A stretch of 64,000 nt of DNA from Neoceratodus forsteri (GCA_016271365.2 CM057450.1:1803276967-1803340966); one strand, 5' to 3'; counted from the stretch's first letter, positions 9,856 through 21,357 are shown. Program-made: numbers and translations. The notes: generated from the sequence alone by a model not told the origin.

Positions 9856-12465
9856 TCCTGGACTAAGTCTCCATCACTCATTCACGCTAGTAGGATGGCG
9901 CTGGAGCGCTAGACCAAAGCAGGAGCTAAAATTTTCAGAAGGGTCAGTGCCGAGACAGGATCATGCATGCCCGGCACTGCGAGACTAAGCTTGCACCTGT
10001 GTAGGCTATCTCAGTGTCGACCCTCCAACCACCTCAGTTCCTTTCTCCCCATCGAGTGTGCTTGGATGTCGACGCCGCTTGACTGCCAGAGTCAAAGTTT
10101 TCGTCCATCGATGACAGCAACTTTTAGCGTTTAATTTAACATTTTAATAGTACTTTCTTATTTTACTTAACAAGAAAAGAAAATCATGAAGAAGAAAAAT
10201 AAATTCTCACCTGCCTTCAGTGGAGTCGCCCTTAGACGGCAGCGGTGACAGTAAGAAGATTTCGCTTGAAAGTTGTTATGGCAGAGGGGCTGTGTCCGGT
10301 CCGCCACTCTTGATAAACGGGGTGGGGTGGGAGACAGTTCACGAAGCATGAATCTAGTGGTTCCGGGTATCCGCTCTGTTAACCTCGAGCTCTTCTTCCT
10401 CGTTGGGAAGAAGAATCGTGGCATTCCGAGGTTGCCCTCTGAGTACGTCTGCATGAGGATTGTTCGTCGGGAGGGGTGATAGGCCTAAACCGGCTTTGCA
10501 GTGTTCCCTTGGCCACACTCCTAACGGCCACATTCTCGAGGAGCAGGTGTTTGACCTCTTCCAGTTTTCCTGGCCTGTGTTCCTGATTTCACGGCCTCTG
10601 AGCCGTTGGACTGGAGCGGGATGATTGGATCAGGATGAAGCGCGGTGCCCTCTTGGTGCCGCCGCCATCATGTCCACCCCTCATGTGCCCTCTCTCTTTT
10701 CCATGCAGGGCGGCACGGGCACCACCTTTTTCCTTCTTCTCAGGATTTTCCATTGACATTTTCCACGGTGGTGTTTGTCCTGGCTCTGTGCCGATGCCAT
10801 AGGTGGCGCGGAGTCCAGCGCCATGGCGGCCACTGGTTTTGCGTCAGTGCGTGGCGGCATCGCGAGTGTTGGGTCAGCGCCATGGGTCGGTGTCTGGGTT
10901 GGTGCCATGGTTTGATGCCATGGCTTGGTGCCGTAGTTGGCGCTGTGGCTGTGTGCCATGGTCCGCACCGTGGATCAGTGCGTCACTCTGTGCGGCGGCA
11001 CGCGGGGCTGTTGGTGCTGCTGTTGGTTGCTGGTGCTGCTGGTGGTGCCGCGGGTGTCTCTCGCTGTGCCGTGGGTGGTGCCGAGCAGCCAGGTTCCGTG
11101 GGCACCCATGGGTGCCACTGGTGCCCCTCAGGTGCCATTCTTGCCATGGGTTCCACTGGTGTCATGGGTGCCATGGTACCTTGAGTGCGATGGGTGTTGG
11201 GGGTGCCCTCGGGTGCCATTGCTGCTTGGGTGCCGGGGTGCCTGCAACCGTTTGAGGTTCCGTCGGGTGTCGCCCAGGTTGGCATAGGCACTGCTTTGTG
11301 CCCTCCTGTGCCACGAATGATGCTGGTGCCACAGAGGTGCTAGTGGGTGCTGTCTGGCAGAACTAGTGACAAATTTTCCTTCTGCAGACTTCTTCTCCGC
11401 AGAACTTGTGGTATGATGTTTTCTGTAGAATGAAGTCCTGTTCTGCGGATAATTTTTTCCACACATCTTAGTGAGTGGCGGTCTGCATGGGATCCTGTGA
11501 CATCCAGCGGTTTCCGCTGATGGAACTCTTCTGTACTGTTCTGCCAGCGGAATCTCTCATTCTGCTAACACTTTCTCTTCTCCCTCGTGGTGCCAAGCTC
11601 CTCGACATCCTTCCGGTGGCGGAGTCTCTAGTGGCTCTTACACTGACCTCCCTTTGGGGTCCTTCTAGGGTAAGAGTGCATCTAGATGAGTCTCTCCCTG
11701 TTCTTCTGGTCAGTAATACAGCGGATGACTCATTTTATATACTGAAGGCATGCCCTCTCTATCATCAAGTCCGTGATGGAAGATCTTTTCAGTAGTTCCT
11801 CAGTGATGGGGTCCACTATAGTATTTCAGACTGCATCCGTGGACCATACACTTCTGCGTCTAGACTCTTTCAGTCGTCAAGACAATTACACCTTGTGGAA
11901 CATTCTAATTCAGTGGTCAGGAGACACTCAGGCTCTTCCTCTCTTTTGATAGGGGTATATAGCCCCATTATAATATGCCCCTTCAGTGGCTTCTTGGCAC
12001 AGGTGGTTAACATCTCTCCATCTGTGATTATTAGTCCAGTCACGATTTCAGTATGGGCGCTCAGGCTCCTACTGGCCCTCAAATGGAGGACATCTTCGTC
12101 ATTTTTGTATCAAGCAATCCTTGCAAAATAACCTGAAAGCCTTGTTAGCTCGGACTAATGGTAAAATGTTTTATCACAGCACAGGGTCTAGCCGACATTA
12201 CCCGACACCACCCTTTTGGATCTGGTCAGGTTCCGCCTCAGCCCCTGAGGCGCTTGTCTCTAGAATCACGATAAGAGTGCCTGACTTCTTCTACCCATGA
12301 GGAGTCCGATCCAGCGGTATGGGTCATCTCTTTCTCCAAGAAAGATTTCTCTTATTCAGAGACATTTCCTAGACCTTGGCGACTCCCAGTCTGTTAATCC
12401 CCTTTTAATCAGGCTTTCTTCTCTTGAGCAGAGCCTCTCAGCAACAGAAGCAACTCCAGCGAGTC
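9856..12465 (+). mobile_element. DIRS-beta 5' fragment (copy B)
   Basis: The left end (GGACTAAGTCTCCATCACTC, then TTCACGCTAGTAGGATGGCG) matches the left terminal repeats of copy C at 15722 and copy 3 at 22644. The leader, including the shared CTCAGTTCCTTT landmark and a GGCAGCGGTGACAGTAAGAAG-like stretch, resembles copy 3 more than C. The gag region that should follow is only vaguely recognisable (about 11600-12130) because it is dominated by a GC-rich degenerate repeat. No RT, YR, internal complementary region or right end follows; the element gives way to a LINE around 12465. The 3' boundary is uncertain by 100 bp or more. Confidence 0.65.
10800..11275 (+). repeat. Degenerate GGTGCCATGG-type repeat in DIRS-beta B gag
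   Basis: The words GGTGCC, GCCATGG and GTGCTG recur every 8-30 bases with no fixed period. The stretch is open in several frames on both strands, giving low-complexity peptides rich in Trp, Cys, Gly, Val and Ala that are not believable proteins. Copy C has a shorter, related GGCGCC/GTGCCG-rich stretch at about 16590-17040, so this seems to be an expansion inside the Gag-coding or leader region. Confidence 0.6.
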
Positions 12466-12469
12466 CAGG

Positions 12470-13343
12470 GACCCATGACTTAAACAGCTGTAGGCCCATC
12501 TGAATCTTACCTGTCCTCTCCAAAGTCCCTAAAAGCTAGTTTACCTCCAAATGAAACTCCATATCGAATAATCTTCAATCATCAACCCTACTTGTGGCTT
12601 CCAGCCCAACCATAGTACAGTTCCTGCTCTAGCAAAAGTTACCAATGAATGGATCACAGCCATGAACTCCAAGAAAGTTACTGGTGCAATGTTTTAGATC
12701 TCAGCAAAGCATTCGACACTGTCGACCACAATCTGTTAGTGTCAAGCCCTAATAAAAGTAGGCCACCCCTTGCTGCCCATTGGTTTACCAGCTACCTATC
12801 TTGAAGGAACCAGAAAGTAAAAGCTGGTGGCCTCTCTTCTGCATCCTCCCAGTTGTTAGGGGAGTCCTACAAGGCTCCATAGTAGGTCCCATCCTCTTCT
12901 CCCTGTACATCAATAACCTTGTCGTATATATATTCCAGTCCCATCTTCATTTCTTTGCTGATAACTGTACTGTATACATCAGGCCATACACTGGCTGAAG
13001 TGAGGGATGTACTCCAAGCCGACTTTGCACAACTAGAAATCAACCTAATCAGTGCCAAACTATTCCTCAATGCCAAGAAAACTAAGGCCATGATCTTTGC
13101 CCTAAACTCCACCTCTACTTCCCTTGCAAACACACTCAAAGAATTCATCACTACCTCCCTAGGTGAACCCTTGAAATCATCTCTAAATTCAAATATCTTG
13201 GTATGTGGGTCTTTTTCTCCCAACTATTCTTCTGGCCCTCCGACTGGAACTCTCTCGGCCACTGCACAACAAACTTTCCTTTCATGACCACCTTGGAGAT
13301 CTGGCAAAGGGCTAAAAATTAGGCTAGTTTCTTCTTCCGTAAC
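12470..13343 (+). pseudogene. LINE reverse transcriptase (second type), first part
   Basis: Recognisable RT blocks in order are a CRPI-ILPVLSKV segment, a LDLSKAFDTVDHNLLV-like stretch at about 12700-12745, RGVLQGSIVGPILFSLYINN at about 12855-12915 and the catalytic box as FADNCTVY at about 12957, in place of YADDT. The thumb follows with 'LNAKKTKAMIFALNSTS'. A shift at about 12985 and several stops break the frame. Clade assignment within the CR1/L2/Jockey group was not attempted. Its catalytic Asp pair is changed to Asp-Asn, so it is inactive as it stands. Confidence 0.75.
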
Positions 13344-13358
13344 AAGACCCTCTTTCCG

Positions 13359-13901
13359 AGGCGGCCCAGTGGCACTGAGGGTTGAGGCGCTGACGCCACA
13401 CCGCCGGCGACCCGGTTCGGAACAAGCATGGACCGCCATGGGTTGGTAGAGAGAGAGGATCGAGCATCTGTAGCTCTGCTCTCCTCTTCGGGGAGGGATC
13501 TGGGGTAGCTCAGGCGCAGCAGGCCCCGATGGAGACCGGCTGCCTTGACGCCAGGAGCTCACTTAGCGTGGGAAGACGCTAAGCAGCTGCCTTCCGGACA
13601 TTGGTGGGAACACCCACATCGCGGGCTGGGCGGCATTGCGCATCCAACATCGAGGGTGTAAAACATCCAGAAACACCCCTCCGGCTCAGATAGATGGCGG
13701 CCCTGCCAGTGCCACTGCCACATGCCCAACGCTGGTTCCCCATCACTGCCCCTCGGTTTCCTCGGGTTGTCATGCCCTCCGACCTGGGGACCGTGACAAA
13801 ATTGAAGATGTAGGGACACAGCGGGCGGTAGAGCGTGTCAGCGAGTGCAGTGGCCTGAGAGAGTCCAAGTCGGAGGGCCAGAAGAATAGTTGGGGGAAAA
13901 A
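13359..13901 (+). mobile_element. tRNA-headed long SINE with target-site duplication
   Basis: A 543-bp insertion flanked by AAGACCCTCTTTCCG (13344-13358) and AAGACCTCTTTCCG (13902-13915), a target duplication with one base difference. The head has a plausible RNA polymerase III A box (TGGCACTGAGGG near 13370) and B box (CGGTTCGGAAC near 13412), and the 3' end is an A-rich tail. It is longer than most tRNA SINEs. The body has no protein-coding character. A 5'-truncated relative of the head is present at 59513. Confidence 0.85.
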
Positions 13902-13915
13902 AAGACCTCTTTCCG

Positions 13916-14386
13916 TTGAATACCAGAACTAGGCTGGTCCAGGCCACTTTCTTGCCGCTACTCGACTATGGAGATCTAATCTATTCCTCCACAGTGGCCT
14001 TAGGACTGAGCAAACTAGACATCCTCTACCACTGCGCCATACGGTTCATGACAAACCTACCCTACGGAACCCACCATTGCGATTTGTACCCAGCCGCTGT
14101 CTGGACATCACTCTTAACTAGGCGATTCTTCATGCTGGTATCTGGACACTTAAGCTACTCCTCAACAAGCTCCGAACTATTTCACAACCCTTTCCTTATT
14201 TCCCATAGTGCCTACTCTTGTAGGAAAATGACCTCCTCTCCTCGATGCACGAGAACTCGCACCTCTCTCAGCAAGCGGGCCATATTGAGCGCACTTCCGA
14301 CTATCTGGAACCAGCTCCAAATGCGACTGAAGCTTCCCGGTACTGTCCCTGTCAGCCTATTGGAAGGGTTGGCTGCAGAAAAGTAA
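13916..14386 (+). pseudogene. LINE reverse transcriptase (second type), C-terminal part
   Basis: One open stretch of about 156 codons begins LNTRTRLVQATFLPLLDYGD and continues through a 'DILYHCAIRFMTNLPYGTHH' segment to 'NQLQMRLKLPGTVPVS', ending at a normal-looking stop. This is the C-terminal domain of the LINE protein interrupted by the SINE. It is the least damaged part of this LINE. Confidence 0.75.
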
Positions 14387-14800
14387 AAGATACATGTAGC
14401 TGCTTCTAAGTCCTAGCTCACTGTTCTAACCCTAGCCCACTGCTTCCTCTTACTTACCTAGAAATTAGCTGATTAGTTACTCCAAAACAAGCGCCTTAGT
14501 ACCTTTTTTCTGTACTTGTATTTTCTATGTCATTGTCATTTTATGCAACATGTTCATGCTTGCCCATAATTCTGTACTTGAATTTGTACTGTTTTTTCAA
14601 TTATGCAATCTGTAACTACTTGTCTATGTCAAAGGACCTCCTTGTGAATGAGCTTGTTCAGGGGTTTTCCTACAATGACTTCAACTTGAACAGTCTAACC
14701 TCCTGATTAAGCCTGTTAAGGTGACGCGCTAAGGTGCTTTTTCGCTTGTTGGTGATGCATGATATGTGGACTTGTACTGCTTGAATAAATCAACTACATT

Positions 14801-15721
14801 GCCAAGTACTTTTGTTTTCTGTTAGTGGTGAGTGCTCTAACTTGCCTAGATGGAATGTACCACTAGTTGGTGTTGTTAATAACAAAACAGAGGAGGATTT
14901 TAAGAGGGAGGGGTTAAATTCAAAGGAAGGTTAAGGCGGTGCAGCATGAAACAAGAATACATAAAAGCTCTGCAATGTAAAAGTTAGTAGACCATTTTAG
15001 ACTTCTGCTGGCATTTTATGTGTATCCATATGTTCCTGACCTATCAGTGATGATTACAGCATTGCGCTACCAGTAACTAACCTGGCAACCACTACTACGG
15101 TATGTCCCTGGGAGTTTCCGTCATTGAATGTCCTCCTCTGCCACCATCAGCACGTGTATTGCCTGCTTATTCTCCTGTTCCTCACTCCATGAAAGGGCAG
15201 AAATTCAATCCTGACTTCTTGGATATGGAGGAGGATTTTCAGGTGAAGAAGAGGGTTTGTCTTCGGAAGGAATGCATAGGCTCCTCATCCGCTGTTTCAT
15301 CCTGTAGTGATAATACTGTGGATTAAAATCCCAGGAGCCCTTCTGAGGATCCTTCAATCTTCTTTGAACATCTCTCTTGCATCAGGCCACATCTATGGAA
15401 CTATATCTTTAGGTGCCAGGACCACACAGAAACTTTTGCTAAGTCTACTAGGGGCCGCCCACAACAATGTCGACATCCTCACTCTATAGAAGCATGGGTG
15501 GCCTCGCCTCCTCAATTCTTTTTCCACACGTCGACCATACTTGCCGGACTCTACGGACACACTGTTACTACATACTGCCAAATCTTCTATTTTCCTAAGT
15601 TCTGTTATTATTTTGTTCTGACCCTAGTAGTTATCACTTTATTTTAAAGTGACTATCATCATTGTGTTTGTCGACAAAGTTCCTGCTAAACTCTTTGGTT
15701 CTAGGGACGTGGATATGATGA
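14801..15721. other. Unassigned DNA between LINE and DIRS-beta C
   Basis: Mostly without recognisable features. It holds one candidate exon (15081-15326). The last 150 bp directly flank the left end of DIRS copy C. Confidence 0.4.
15081..15326 (+). CDS. Possible host or unknown coding exon
   Basis: An open frame bounded by an upstream TAA (15078-15080) encodes about 81 residues, with an internal ATG at 15102, ending TVD-stop. The peptide is mixed in composition (ECPPLPPSARVLPAYSP early, FNPDFLDMEEDFQVKKR in the middle, a Ser/Cys-rich tail) and does not resemble the RT, Gag or YR proteins around it. No family was recognised, and no good splice acceptor directly precedes it. It could be the last exon of a host gene, a piece of an unrecognised transposon protein or chance. 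Confidence 0.2.
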   Translation, partial: PGNHYYGMSLGVSVIECPPLPPSARVLPAYSPVPHSMKGQKFNPDFLDMEEDFQVKKRVCLRKECIGSSSAVSSCSDNTVD

Positions 15722-15736
15722 TCTTCCTGGACATAA

Positions 15737-15905
15737 GTCTCCACCACTCATTCACACTAGTGGGATTAGCGCGGAGGCACTAAGACCCATCGAGAACAAA
15801 CTTTTGCTGGAGGGTCGGGCGAGGAGGCGCCCGCGAGGTTACGGCGCCCGCGAGCAGCGGCTCGAGCGGAATGACCATCTCGGCGACGACCTCCAACCGC
15901 CTCAG
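15737..15905 (+). repeat. DIRS-beta C left inverted terminal repeat
   Basis: About 165 bp; pairs as the reverse complement of 21358-21527 with modest divergence. Landmarks are CACTCATTCACACTAGTGGG, CACTAAGACCCATCG and AGCAGCGGCTCGAG. Confidence 0.9.
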
Positions 15906-16139
15906 TTCTTTTTCCCGTATTTAGTGCGCTTCAGTGACGACGCTGCTACGATGGGAGTCAAACTTCAAACTAGCGCATTAGGTTTTCTAGTTTGTTTTTG
16001 TAACTTTATCACGATAAGTAGTATCGCTAATTTTATTCTATTTTCGCTAAATTTTTCTAATATTTAATTTTACTTGAAGAAGTCTCGGCCTACTGGACGG
16101 AGTCACCATGAGCAGGTCAGGTGACGGTAGGAGACTTCG

Positions 16140-18370
16140 ATGAAAGCTGTTCAGTCAGCGGGCTGGTCCGTCAGCCTCCTTCTCCTCAGCGGGTTCCGAC
16201 AACGGTCAGTCCGATGTCGGGGATGGGCGGTCCCCGCCCGGCATAAAAATAAACGGTCGCATTCTCGGCACCGTTCGCCTCGAGCTCTTCTTCGCCCACA
16301 GGTCAAAGAGAGAAGGCATCACTCGAGGTCGCCCTCTGGTATGTCTGCGCGGCCGACGCCGGTTATCGCTGCTAGTTGCCGGTCTCCTTCTTCGGAGTCG
16401 CCAACTTCCGTAATCGTCGTCCTCCGACATCGGAGTCCCTCCCGCCTATAGGTAGGACTCCAGATGAGCAGTTTCATCAGTGGGCGCTCTTATGGAGCAA
16501 TGGGCTCGGAGGTTGGTTCTTCTGCCTGGCTCGGTTGCCTCGGGCCCTCGGGCCCCTCGGCGATCAGGTAGGCGGTTGGACCTTCCTAGTCGCGTGGCGC
16601 CTTCTTGGTGCCAGCGACTCCGTGCCTGGTGTTCCCCCTCACATGGCTGCGGCGCAGGGGCCTCACCGATGCCCTTATCTCCTGGTTTTTCCTTCTCAGC
16701 TTTCCAGGTTCCTGGGGCTTTTCAGTGCCTTCGGCAGGGTCTGTTGGCTTATCAGCGCGCCCGTTTCGGTGCCGCTGGGTCTTAGCGGCGCCCGTCCGAA
16801 GCGCCAGCGAGTCTCGCTGCGCGCCCGATAATGCATTGGATAGGGGGGCGCCGTTCGCGGTGTCATCGCGGGAGTGCCGTTCGCGGGCGCTTCGATGTGC
16901 GGCATCGTCACCCGGTGCCCGTCCGGCGTTCGTCAGCTGGCGCCACGAGCGCTGCAGAGCAGCGTGCCTCTTGACACCGTCTTGCGCCTCCCTTGGTGCC
17001 GTCTTCAGCCCGTTTGCCGTCTCGCGCCCGGCACCCTTAGGGACTCTCCTTGTTTTTCTGCTATTTCCTCCTCTCCTAATTTTCACTCCTTTCCTGTCCA
17101 AACAGTCCTTTCTGGACCATCAGGAGATGATGTTGAGCCCGACCCAGACCTTCGGTTGGGTGATGAAGTGGAGGAAACAGGATCTTTCTTTGCTACAGAG
17201 CCTGTGGTGAGGACCTGTCCTTTAAGTCTCTGTTGAAGAACCTGGGATCCACTCTTTCTCTCAGACTACAGACATCGATCCTGGGAAGATATTAAGACTC
17301 CAGTATCTTCATGCTTCGGAGATCCCTCACGGATTTGACTCCTCAATCCAGCCTTCCTTCGAGGCGCTGTCTCAAATGGTATGGAATAATCCTGCTCTTA
17401 TTCCCTCAGTGGCTAAATCCATTGATAAGAAGTATTCAGCTCCCAAGGATCGTCCCATTTTGGCATCCCAAGCTTGCGGATCCTATTGTAGTCCTGGCAG
17501 AGAATGACAAGGTCGTTCTTCCTCAAACTACTACAGCTCGACCTATTAACAAAGAGTCTCGTAAGATTGATACATTAGGTAAGAGAGTCTTTGCTGCCTC
17601 CACTCTAAGTATGCGTATTACCAGTTATCAAGGCTATTTTCTCAGTATGAGTATATCCTGTGGCACTCTATGAAAAGAATGGTTGAAGCTCTTCCAGATT
17701 GGATTCAAGTCAGAGCTTCTTCTGACCGTTATTAGAGGTATTGAGTCCAATAACCAACAGGTCAAAGCCGCCATGGGCGCTTTTCGAAACTGCTTCTCCG
17801 CTCAACAGCAGCGAGGATTTGTACTCGGCGCCATTCCTGGCTGCGTACTTCGGCTTCACGAATGATGCTCAGCAGCAGGTGATGGCGCTGCTTTTGATGG
17901 CTCCTTTCTTTTTGGCCCTCAGGTGGAGCAAGCCTTAGAGGCCACTCAGAAGACTAGATCGGCCATTAAGTTGGCCAGACCTCCGCCTGTCCCCTCTCGG
18001 GGCATGTGAACAGGCGTCAGTTTCATGATCGTCAGTCCAGTCGAGGCAGAGGCAGGGGAAGCTTCCACAAAGCCAACCTGCCCAACCTCAAAAGAAGGCA
18101 GCAGAAAGCGCAGCGGCCTAAAGCTCAGTGCTACTCTGAGTCGTTGGCCCAAGTTCCATCCACTCTGCCGGTGGAACTTTCTCCTCGGTGGGAGGTCGTC
18201 TGATGTACTTCTACAACCAGTGAAGTCCATACTGGACAAATGGGTCCTTCGGATAATCGCAGCGAGGTTATTCTCTCAATTTCTTGGAAACCCCAATTGT
18301 CCTCCCAGACGACAACCAGGTTGTCGGCCTCAGTCAGACCTCCTCACCGCGGAGATCCAGGGCCTTCTGA
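16140..18370 (+). pseudogene. DIRS-beta Gag (copy C, broken)
   Basis: Gag precedes the RT. The N-terminal part (16140-16450) is rich in Arg, Ser and His. The central part is recognised at 17280-17960: a 'SEIPHGFDSSIQPSFEALS' segment, 'DRPILASQA' and 'LLLMAPFFLALRWSKP' in three different frames. The C-terminal part at 18006-18200 has a 'RQSSRGRGRGSFHKAN' basic stretch. Copy 3 carries the same central blocks at 24190, 30100 and 38340, which helped delimit the insertions there. The GC-rich section 16590-17040 is open in several frames and not reliable as protein. Confidence 0.65.
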
Positions 18371-18960
18371 ACAACAGGGCAATAGAACTGGTGCCCCGCA
18401 TCTCGAAACACAGGGTTCTACTCCCATTACTTTCTGGTTCCAAAGAAATCTGGGGATCGCCCCATTCTAGACCTCAGAAAGTTAAACAAATTCCTCCCCA
18501 GGGAGAAATTCAAGATGATTTCTAGGTACCCTGTTACCCTTGCTGCATCAACACGACTGGCTGGCCTCTCTGGATATGCAGGATGCTTACCAGCATATCC
18601 CCGCCCACCCGACCCACCGAAGTTCCTCAGGTTTGTAGCTTTGGGTCAGCATTATCAGTTCAGAGTCCTGCCCTTTGGGCTATCCTCGGCGCCGCAAGTT
18701 TTACAAAGTGTTGTGCAGTTCTCTGGCGCATCTCAGGAAAGTCGGACTCCGAGTGTTTCCCTACCTGGACGATTGGCTTCTAGCAAGCCCTTCCGTCCAA
18801 GGGACTTTGGAAGCCGTGCAAGCGACTCTCGCCTTCTCACGTCCTTGGGAGTTCTGCTGAATTTGAAAAATCTCAACTGCAACCCTCCCAGAGGCTCCTT
18901 TTCATAGGGACGCTTCTAGACACCTCTTCAGCGAAGGCTTTCCTTCCAGAGGACAGAAGA
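18371..18960 (+). pseudogene. DIRS-beta reverse transcriptase (copy C, broken)
   Basis: Blocks seen are FWFQRNLG (fingers), a 'LASLDMQDAYQHIPAHP'-like palm segment at 18560-18610 after frame correction, LGQHYQFRVLPFGLSSAPQV at about 18640-18700 and the catalytic box FPYLDDWLLASPS at about 18757-18795, with both aspartates intact. The frame changes at least twice. It is homologous to the RTs of alpha and gamma elements in this window but clearly diverged. Confidence 0.85.
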
Positions 18961-19149
18961 CTCGACATCCTTCGAATGGCCCGTTACATCAGGGAGAACC
19001 AATCGGTTACAGCTCTCTCGATGCAGCGCATGTTGGGTCTCATGGCGTCCTCGGTCTTCACTGTCCCTCTGGCCCGACTGCACATGAGAACCACCCAATG
19101 GATGCTCTCCACTCAGTGGTCCCCGACTCTCACCCCAGTCTTATCCCAT

Positions 19150-19960
19150 CAAGGTGACGGAGCCCCTTGAAGGTCTCTCACCTGGTGGTCTCAAGAGAGC
19201 AATCTCCTGGAAGGATCCCCTTTGCTCCCCGGATCATCAGATCTCCATCACCACAGACGCGTCGCTAATGGGATGGGGAGCTCACTGTCTCTCCCTCCAC
19301 ACTCAAGGTGTATGGACTCAGTTCGAAACTCATCTCCACATAAATGTCCTGGAGATGAGGCGTCCTCTATGCAATCCGAGCTCTGAAGGATGTCCTTTGT
19401 CACAAGAACATTCTCCTTCAAACGGACAACAAAGCAGTGATGTATTACATCAACAAGCAAGGCGGTGCTCATTCTTATCCCTTTGCAGGGAAGCAATGAG
19501 GGTGGGAGTGGTGCTTGGAGCACAAGTCTCTGATTCAAGCGGTTTATCTGCAGGTATACAAAACGACCTAGCAGATCACCTCAGCAGAACGGAGGCAGAC
19601 CTCACGAGTGGTCTCTCGATCCAGCCGTAGCTCGGTCCCTGTTCAAAGAGTGGGGACGCCAGACCTGGACCTTTTGCATCCCCACTCAACGCAAAACTGC
19701 CTCTCTTCTGCTCCAGAAATCCAGGGCCTGGCATTTTCTGTCAGGATGCGTTCAGGCTGCGGTGGACAAACGCTTTCTACGCCTTTCCACCACTTCCTCT
19801 AATCCAGAGAGTACTCCTCAAGTTCGAGTCTCAGGGACCAAGATGATTCTCATTGCTCCTTCCTGGCCTCGGCAACTATGGTTCCTCTACTCAACAGTAT
19901 GTTGGCAGCCTCTCCGAGACCACTTCCTTTGCAAATCAGTCTTTTGACTCAGGGTTCGGT
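19150..19960 (+). pseudogene. DIRS-beta RNase H and methyltransferase-type domains (copy C, broken)
   Basis: RNase H is shown by ISITTDASLMGWGAHCLSLH (first Asp), a 'LHINVLEMR' segment and, after a shift, a TDNKAVMYYINKQGG-like stretch at 19430-19465. The methyltransferase-type domain follows from about 19650: 'DLLHPHSTQNCL' (a DLFAT-like start), an 'AFPPLPLI'-like segment near 19780 in one frame and MILIAPSWPRQLWFLYS at about 19843-19895. The order matches copies A, D and E. Confidence 0.75.
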
Positions 19961-19974
19961 CCATCCCAACCTGA

Positions 19975-20990
19975 AATCACTTCACCTTCATGCTTGGCTC
20001 CTGAAGAGATAAGTGAATCGGTTCAACGCCTCTCGAGAGTCTCAGACATCCTTCTGGCTGCTCGGAAGCCAGCCACCCCGAAAACGACGCCCAAATGGAA
20101 ACGCTTTCTCTCTGGTGTGCAAAATCCTCTTGGAATCCCTTTTCCTGTCCTCCTGGCAAGGTTCTGGAGTATCTTTGGACCTGTCAAACTTAGGTCTTCA
20201 GTACTCCACAGTTAAAGTTCACCTTAGTGCCATCTCAGCGTTCCATGAGCCGTTTCTTCCTTAACTCTGGCTCAGTTACCTATGGTGAAGAGATTTCTTA
20301 AGGGGATTCTCCATACCAGACCCCCTGTTAAGCGTCCAGTTGCAGCCTGGGACATTAACCTGGTGCTGGACATGCTCACCGGAAGCCTTCGAACCCTTAG
20401 CTACCTGTGAGCTAAAATTTCTTACCTGGAAGACTGCCTTCCTGGTGGCCATTACCTCAGCCATGAGGGTCTCTGAGATACATGCCCTGATTACGGACCC
20501 TCAGTATACTGTATTCCATAAAGACAAGGTAGTTCTCCTACTCATCCTAAATTTCTTCAAGGTTGTGTCAGAATTCCATCTAAACCAACCTCTGGTACTT
20601 CCCTTACTTCGCTAATTTCCAAAATGAAGGGAACAGCTCTTCATTCCTTGGATGTTAAGAGAGCCTTGCGGTTCTATTTAGATAGAACCAAGGATGTTCA
20701 TAAGACTCAGCAACTGTTCGTTTCTTTCAGCGACACCCGGCTGGGTCAACCTGTCGCTATTAGATGCATCTCTTCATGGTTAGTGGCATGCCTTCGCCAT
20801 TGCTATTCCATGGCTCAAGTTAAATTAGAAGGTAGAGGTACGCTCACTCTACTAGGGCGGTCAGCGCATCCCTAGCGGAAATTCGCAATGTTCCAATTGC
20901 AGATATATGCACGCCGCCACCTGGAGCTCAGTGCATACCTTCGCTAGCACTATGCACTGATGTTCATGCTAGGCGACATTCGCATCGGCA
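19975..20990 (+). pseudogene. DIRS-beta tyrosine recombinase (copy C, nearly complete, frameshifted)
   Basis: The N-terminal domain runs from about 19990 (KWKRFLSGVQN near 20095). The catalytic core begins LTWKTAFLVAITSAMRVSEI at about 20420-20480 with the box I Arg. It continues with 'KDKVVL', 'SEFHLNQPL' and, after a stop and shift at 20614, LHSLDVKRALRFYLDRTK. The HxxR box HSTR lies at about 20841-20852, then 'RNVPIADIC' and a terminal SVHTF-like block with the Tyr codon near 20950. All YR signature residues can be found, although not in one frame. Confidence 0.85.
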
Positions 20991-21080
20991 GAACTATCCT
21001 TAATGGGCTTCTATCTTAGAGCTGAGCTCTGGCTCTCCTGCCGCCCCTTTGGGGGATTATCAGCTTGGTACTTCCCCTGA

Positions 21081-21183
21081 GTGTGAATGAGTTGGTGGAG
21101 ACTTATGTCCAGGAAGATAGGAAAATTACGTACCTACCGTAATTCTTGATCTTCTTGGACGAGTCTCCACCACTCATTCACAC
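21081..21183 (+). repeat. DIRS-beta C internal complementary region
   Basis: Bases 21081-21119 are the reverse complement of the left end (15722-15760). Bases 21127-21183 are the reverse complement of the right end (21510-21566), apart from an indel or two near the GAGTCTCC segment. The central junction reads AGGAAGAT, then AGGAAAATTACGTACC. Confidence 0.9.
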
Positions 21184-21357
21184 CCACCCTCCATCCCCCG
21201 AGCTCACTGGCTGTATTGGTCTTCACTCCTCAAATCTTTAGGCCGTGAGGACTTCTTTGCAACCCTTCTTACACGGGTCATACTGGACTATCTTATGTCC
21301 GCTTTTTATATATTAGGTTTACTCTTTCGTTAGTTGCGCTGCACCTCCTTGGTAAAA

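Larger units (their letters stand above)
12466..14800 (+). mobile_element. LINE of the CR1/L2/Jockey group, second type (interrupted by a SINE)
   Basis: A 5'-truncated non-LTR retrotransposon starting at a 'DLNSCRPI' segment and ending in an AT-rich 3' region with an AATAAA near 14784. It differs from the CR1-like family in its C-terminal region. Removal of the SINE at 13359-13915 restores one continuous reading frame across the junction (KTLFP then LNTRTRL). The 3' boundary is not marked by a visible target duplication. Confidence 0.7.

Noticed and set aside
10645..11290. Overlapping long open frames on both strands
   Set aside because: They arise from the GGTGCC-rich repeat; the peptides are compositionally extreme and have no motif.
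13359..13440. A functional tRNA gene
   Set aside because: The A/B boxes belong to a SINE head: no cloverleaf acceptor pairing was seen, and the segment has a target duplication and an A-tail.
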